Below are positions 60,295 to 64,000 of a stretch of DNA of 64,000 bases, in pieces. Each line of letters opens with the position of its first letter. Positions within the stretch are counted from its first letter, which is position 1. The position numbers and the translations under genes were made by a program. The stretch is from Curtobacterium sp. MCLR17_007 (GTDB lineage Bacteria; Actinomycetota; Actinomycetes; Actinomycetales; Microbacteriaceae), in contig NZ_CP126271.1 of the NCBI RefSeq assembly GCF_003234655.2, positions 744,001-808,000 on the forward strand. Direction: 5' to 3'. The notes beneath the pieces were generated by a model. It was given only the letters and a program-made list of their open reading frames with translations, made no database searches and was not told the origin of the DNA.

Positions 60295-61494
60295 ATGGCA
60301 CGCAGACCCCTCCGGGTGGCGATGATCGGGCACGGCTTCATGGGAGCCGCGCACTCACAGGCATGGCGGACGGCGCCCAGGTTCTTCGACCTCGACGCCG
60401 AGCCCGAGATGACCGTGGTCGTCGGACGTGATCCCGACCGCACCGAAGCAGCGCGCGAGCAGTACGGGTGGCAGACGGCCTCGACCGACTGGCGTGCCGT
60501 GGTCGCAGACCCGGACATCGACGTCGTCGACGTGGTCTCGCCGGGGTCCTCGCACGTCGAGGTCGCCGTCGCGGCGCTGCGGGCCGGCAAGCACGTGCTG
60601 TGCGAGAAGCCCCTCGCCAACACCGTCGCCGAGGCCGAGGCGATGGTCGCCGCAGCAGCCGAGGCCCGGCAGCACGGCGTGCGCGCCATGGTCGGGTTCA
60701 GCTACCGCCGCGTCCCCGCGATCGCGTTCGCCCGCCAGCTGGTGCAGGACGGGAGGATCGGGACCATCCGTCAGGTCCGCGCGCTCTACCTGCAGGACTG
60801 GCTGACCGACGAGGAGGGCCCGATGACGTGGCGCCTCGACAAGTCGCTGGCCGGTTCCGGCTCGCTCGGTGACATCGGCGCACACGCGATCGACATGGCC
60901 GAGTTCGTCACCGGCGCGCAGCTCGCCAGTGTCTCCGGCACCCTCGAGACCTTCGTGCACGAGCGCCCGCTGCTCGGCGAGGGCGTCGGGCTGTCCGGCA
61001 CCGCGTCGAGCGAGCGGGGCCAGGTCACCGTCGACGACGCCGCGTTCTTCCTCGGCCGGCTCACCGGCGGCGCTGCCGACGGCGCGATCGGCACCTTCGA
61101 GGCCACGCGCTACGCGACCGGACGGAAGAACGGGCTCACGCTCGAGGTCTCCGGCTCGACGGGTGCGATCCAGTTCGACCTCGAGTCGATGAACGAACTG
61201 CGCCTGTACGAGTCGTCGGCGCCCGCGGGGGAGCAGGGCTTCCGCCGGATCCTGGTCACCGAGCCCGAGCACCCCTACATGGCCGCGTGGTGGCCGACGG
61301 GGCACCTGATCGGGTACGAGCACACCTTCAGCCACCAGGTGAAGGACTTCGTGGACGCCATCACCGCCGGCACCGACCCGTCGCCGTCGTTCGAGGACGG
61401 CCTGCACGTGCAGCGTGTGCTCGACGCCGTCGAACGCAGCGCCGCCGACGGCAGCAGCTGGACGCCCACCACCACCGGATCGGAACCCGCATGA
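60295..61494 (+). CDS. Gfo/Idh/MocA-family sugar dehydrogenase
   Basis: 399 residues from ATG 60295. Rossmann start [17 protein letters not shown], catalytic region [39 protein letters not shown] and [21 protein letters not shown](P)-dependent oxidation of a sugar or inositol-like polyol is expected. It opens a four-gene overlapping operon with a ThuA-like protein, a second dehydrogenase and an isomerase. Confidence 0.92.
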   Translation: MARRPLRVAMIGHGFMGAAHSQAWRTAPRFFDLDAEPEMTVVVGRDPDRTEAAREQYGWQTASTDWRAVVADPDIDVVDVVSPGSSHVEVAVAALRAGKHVLCEKPLANTVAEAEAMVAAAAEARQHGVRAMVGFSYRRVPAIAFARQLVQDGRIGTIRQVRALYLQDWLTDEEGPMTWRLDKSLAGSGSLGDIGAHAIDMAEFVTGAQLASVSGTLETFVHERPLLGEGVGLSGTASSERGQVTVDDAAFFLGRLTGGAADGAIGTFEATRYATGRKNGLTLEVSGSTGAIQFDLESMNELRLYESSAPAGEQGFRRILVTEPEHPYMAAWWPTGHLIGYEHTFSHQVKDFVDAITAGTDPSPSFEDGLHVQRVLDAVERSAADGSSWTPTTTGSEPA

Positions 61495-62189
61495 GCCCCC
61501 AGCGCCAGGCCCTCGTCGTCCGCGGGGGCTGGGACGGGCACCAGCCCGTCGAGACCACCGACGCCTTCGTGCCGTTCCTGCGGGACAACGGCTTCGACGT
61601 CGCGGTCCACGACTCCACCGCGGTCTACGCCGACCCGTCCGTGATGGACACGGTCGACCTCATCGTGCAGGTCGTCACGATGTCGACCATCGCCGACGAC
61701 GAGTTCGCCGGGCTGCAGCGTGCCGTGCTCGGCGGTGCCGGACTGGCCGGGTGGCACGGTGGCATCGCCGACGCGTTCCGGAACACGGCCGACTACCTGC
61801 ACATGGTCGGCGGGCAGTTCGCCCACCACGCCGCCAAGCCCCCGGCAGAGCGCACCGGGGAGCAGTCGGACAACTACATCCCGTACACGGTCCACATCAC
61901 CGCGGCCGGGCACGAGCACCCGATCACGCAGGGCATCGAGGACTTCGACCTGGTCACCGAGCAGTACTGGGTCCTCAGTGACGAGTACAACGACGTGCTG
62001 GCCACCACCACGCAGGCAGCGCGCGACTTCGACGCCTGGAACCGCCCGGTCACGGCGCCGGCGATCTGGACCCGGCAGTGGGGACAGGGCCGCGTGTTCG
62101 TCTCCGCACCCGGGCACCGGCTCGAGGTCGTCGAGTCGCAGCCGCTCCGCACGGTCATCGAACGGGGGCTCCTGTGGGCAGCACGATGA
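61491..62189 (+). CDS. ThuA-like glutamine-amidotransferase-fold protein
   Basis: 232 residues from ATG 61491 (ATGA overlap). [50 protein letters not shown] and [25 protein letters not shown] are ThuA signatures; the family is linked to trehalose and other sugar catabolism by 3-keto intermediates, and often accompanies Gfo/Idh dehydrogenases as here. The classic amidotransferase cysteine is replaced. Confidence 0.9.
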   Translation: MSPQRQALVVRGGWDGHQPVETTDAFVPFLRDNGFDVAVHDSTAVYADPSVMDTVDLIVQVVTMSTIADDEFAGLQRAVLGGAGLAGWHGGIADAFRNTADYLHMVGGQFAHHAAKPPAERTGEQSDNYIPYTVHITAAGHEHPITQGIEDFDLVTEQYWVLSDEYNDVLATTTQAARDFDAWNRPVTAPAIWTRQWGQGRVFVSAPGHRLEVVESQPLRTVIERGLLWAAR

Positions 62190-63271
62190 GGGTCGGCATG
62201 GTCGGCGTCGGCAACATCAGCCGCCAGTACCTGCAGCACCTGCCCGACCTGGCGAACCTGCGCCTGACCGCGGTCGCCGACCTCGACACCGAGCGGGCGG
62301 CGGCCGTCGCGGGCGAGCAGGGCGTCCTGGCGCTCGACGTCGACGAGCTGCTGGCCCACGACGAGGTCGACGTGGTGCTCAACCTGACGATCCCCGCGGC
62401 GCACGCCGAGGTCGCGGAGCGCGCGCTCGCCGCCGGCAAGCACGTCTACGGCGAGAAGCCGCTCGCCACGAGCACCGCCGAGGCCGCGCCCGTGCTCGAA
62501 CACGCCCGCGCCGCCGGTCTGCGGGTCGGCAGCGCGCCGGACACCGTGCTCGGCACCGGCATCCAGACGGCCAGGGCCGCGCTCGACGAGGGCATGATCG
62601 GCTCCCCGGTCGGCGCTGCCGTGTCCTGGAGCGCACCGGGCCACGAGCTCTGGCACCCGGCTCCGGCGTTCTACTACCAGCCGGGCGGCGGTCCGCTGCT
62701 CGACATGGGGCCGTACTACCTGACCAGCCTGGTGTCGTTCTTCGGCCCGGTCGTCCGGGTCAGCGGCAGTGCGACCCGGTCCTCCCGCGAGCGCACCGTC
62801 GCCACCGGGCCCCTGGCGGGCACCCCGATCCCGGTCGACGTCGACACCCACGTGGTGGCCGTCCTCGAACACGAGAGCGGGGTCGTCTCGACGGTCACCG
62901 TGTCCTTCGAGGTCTGGGCCACCCGGTCGCCGCTGTTCGAGGTGTACGGCACGGCGGGCACCCTGGCCGTGCCCGACCCGAACGCGTTCTCGGAGACCGC
63001 GGCCATCGCGACGGCCGACGACCGCACCTGGCGGGACCTGCCCGTCCGGGGCGGGTACGCCGACGCCGGACGGGGCTACGGCCTGGCCGACATGGCGCAC
63101 GCGATCGAGACCGGCCGTCCACACCGGGCGTCCGGGGAACTGGCGTACCACGTGCTCGAGGTGATGGAAGCGGTCGGCACCGCGTCCCGCGAGCACACGG
63201 TCGTGCCCGTGACCTCCCGGGTCGAGCGACCGGCGACGGTGCCGCTCGGCGCGCGACCCGACACCTGGTGA
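62186..63271 (+). CDS. Gfo/Idh/MocA-family dehydrogenase, second copy
   Basis: 361 residues from ATG 62186 (ATGA overlap). [80 protein letters not shown]. It is not a close duplicate of the first dehydrogenase, which suggests successive steps on one substrate. Confidence 0.92.
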   Translation: MRVGMVGVGNISRQYLQHLPDLANLRLTAVADLDTERAAAVAGEQGVLALDVDELLAHDEVDVVLNLTIPAAHAEVAERALAAGKHVYGEKPLATSTAEAAPVLEHARAAGLRVGSAPDTVLGTGIQTARAALDEGMIGSPVGAAVSWSAPGHELWHPAPAFYYQPGGGPLLDMGPYYLTSLVSFFGPVVRVSGSATRSSRERTVATGPLAGTPIPVDVDTHVVAVLEHESGVVSTVTVSFEVWATRSPLFEVYGTAGTLAVPDPNAFSETAAIATADDRTWRDLPVRGGYADAGRGYGLADMAHAIETGRPHRASGELAYHVLEVMEAVGTASREHTVVPVTSRVERPATVPLGARPDTW

Positions 63272-63294
63272 CCACTGTGACGGAAGGAAGCACC

Positions 63295-64000
63295 ATGACG
63301 GACGAACCACGAGCCTCCAGGCCGGTGACCCTGTTCACCGGGCAGTGGGCAGACCTGCCCTTCGAGGAGGTGGCCCGACTCGCCGGTGCGTGGGGCTACG
63401 ACGGACTCGAGATCGCCTGCTGGGGTGACCACCTGGACGTGCGTCGCGCCGCGACGGACCCGGAGTACGTCGCCGACCGCAAGCGCATCCTCAGTGAGAA
63501 CGGCCTGCAGGTCTGGACGATCGCGAACCACCTGGTGGGCCAGGCCGTGTGCGACGACCCGATCGACCAGCGCCACGAGGACATCGTCCCGCCGCACGTG
63601 TGGGGCGACGGCGACCCCGAGGGAGTGCGGCAGCGTGCCGCCGAGGAACTGCAGTGGACCGCCCGCGCCGCCGCGGCGATGGGCGTCGACACCGTGACCG
63701 GGTTCTCCGGGTCCTCGATCTGGAAGACCGTCGCCGGGTTCCCGCCGGTGCCGCCGTCGATGATCGACGCCGGGTACCAGGACTTCCACGACCGGTGGTC
63801 GCCGATCCTGGACGTCTTCGAGGAAGTGGGGGTCCGCTTCGCGCTCGAGGTGCACCCCTCCGAGATCGCCTACGACTACTGGACCGCCAAGCGGACGCTC
63901 GAGGTCTTCGCCGACCGTCCGGCGTTCGGGTTCAACTTCGACCCGTCGCACTTCGTCTGGCAGGACCTCGACCCCGCCGCGTTCCTGCTCGACTTCGCGG
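63295..64000 (+). CDS. Sugar phosphate isomerase/epimerase (TIM barrel), cut by window edge
   Basis: 235 residues are visible from ATG 63295 (GGAAGGAAG upstream); the frame is open to the last base. [37 protein letters not shown] and the metal-binding region [21 protein letters not shown] ... [15 protein letters not shown] are typical of the AP-endonuclease-family-2 fold sugar epimerases. Last gene of the dehydrogenase operon seen here. Confidence 0.92.
   Translation, partial: MTDEPRASRPVTLFTGQWADLPFEEVARLAGAWGYDGLEIACWGDHLDVRRAATDPEYVADRKRILSENGLQVWTIANHLVGQAVCDDPIDQRHEDIVPPHVWGDGDPEGVRQRAAEELQWTARAAAAMGVDTVTGFSGSSIWKTVAGFPPVPPSMIDAGYQDFHDRWSPILDVFEEVGVRFALEVHPSEIAYDYWTAKRTLEVFADRPAFGFNFDPSHFVWQDLDPAAFLLDFA

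Overview
This is a high-GC actinobacterial chromosome segment. Gene content and protein style (many GTG starts, overlapping sugar-uptake operons, paired LacI regulators, a fused-looking glycan-degradation repertoire) fit a plant- or litter-associated member of the Microbacteriaceae, possibly Curtobacterium; that placement is inference from protein resemblance, not from a marker gene.

The native backbone (1-32888 and 56073-64000) is largely a plant-polysaccharide region. From 1 to 9.9 kb lie a partial AraC regulator, a LacI regulator facing an ABC sugar importer (lipoprotein plus two permeases) and a GH3 enzyme, then a secreted GH54/CBM13 arabinofuranosidase. From 10 to 14.5 kb lie a MarR/GbsR-regulated ABC exporter and a MerR/aldo-keto reductase pair. 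From 14.7 to 20.4 kb a second LacI gene heads a second importer with a GH1-like enzyme; its operator pair matches the operator in front of the GH54 gene 7 kb away, tying the two loci into one arabinoxylan regulon. Neither importer has its own ATPase. From 20.4 to 31.7 kb are repeats, membrane proteins, a GT39-like glycosyltransferase, a TetR regulator, a small kinase, a VIT-family metal transporter under probable DtxR/IdeR control, an ECF-sigma/Asp23 cluster, and an MFS-esterase pair. From 56.1 kb to the end are a CE7 esterase, xylB, xylA and a divergent Gfo/Idh-ThuA-Gfo/Idh-isomerase operon.

Between 32890 and 56072 sits a 23-kb foreign island of visibly lower GC. It splits a GH10 xylanase gene exactly inside the conserved GHP-LVWH motif: the N-terminal third is at 56073-56413 and the catalytic two thirds at 31998-32888, both on the minus strand. 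The island ends in short inverted repeats (GTTATCCGG) flanked by inward TGTCAGG repeats, and its right end carries a Tn554-type module: two tyrosine recombinases and a coiled-coil TnpC-like protein. It is therefore best read as a Tn554-family transposon.

The cargo has two parts. The left part is a translationally coupled pair: an IF2-N-domain/P-loop ATPase and a protein ending in a RecB/Cas4-like PD-(D/E)XK nuclease signature. I do not recognise it as a named system; it looks like an undescribed anti-phage or anti-plasmid module. The right part is an oxidative (probably reactive-chlorine) repair island: three msrA-msrB pairs, a thioredoxin, three AhpD-like proteins, two small acetyltransferases, a CorA-like transporter, an RraA-like protein, a cytoplasmic MsrP-like molybdoenzyme with a flavin reductase and a zinc-ribbon partner, and a NemR-like TetR regulator with a single cysteine. 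A shared palindrome, TTGGACC-N4-GGTCCAA, lies in front of five of the cargo transcription units and is the likely operator for that regulator. Several cargo genes are decayed: one msrB has an in-frame TGA, one ahpD is truncated, and remnants of an alkyl-sulfatase and a DUF1772 gene remain.
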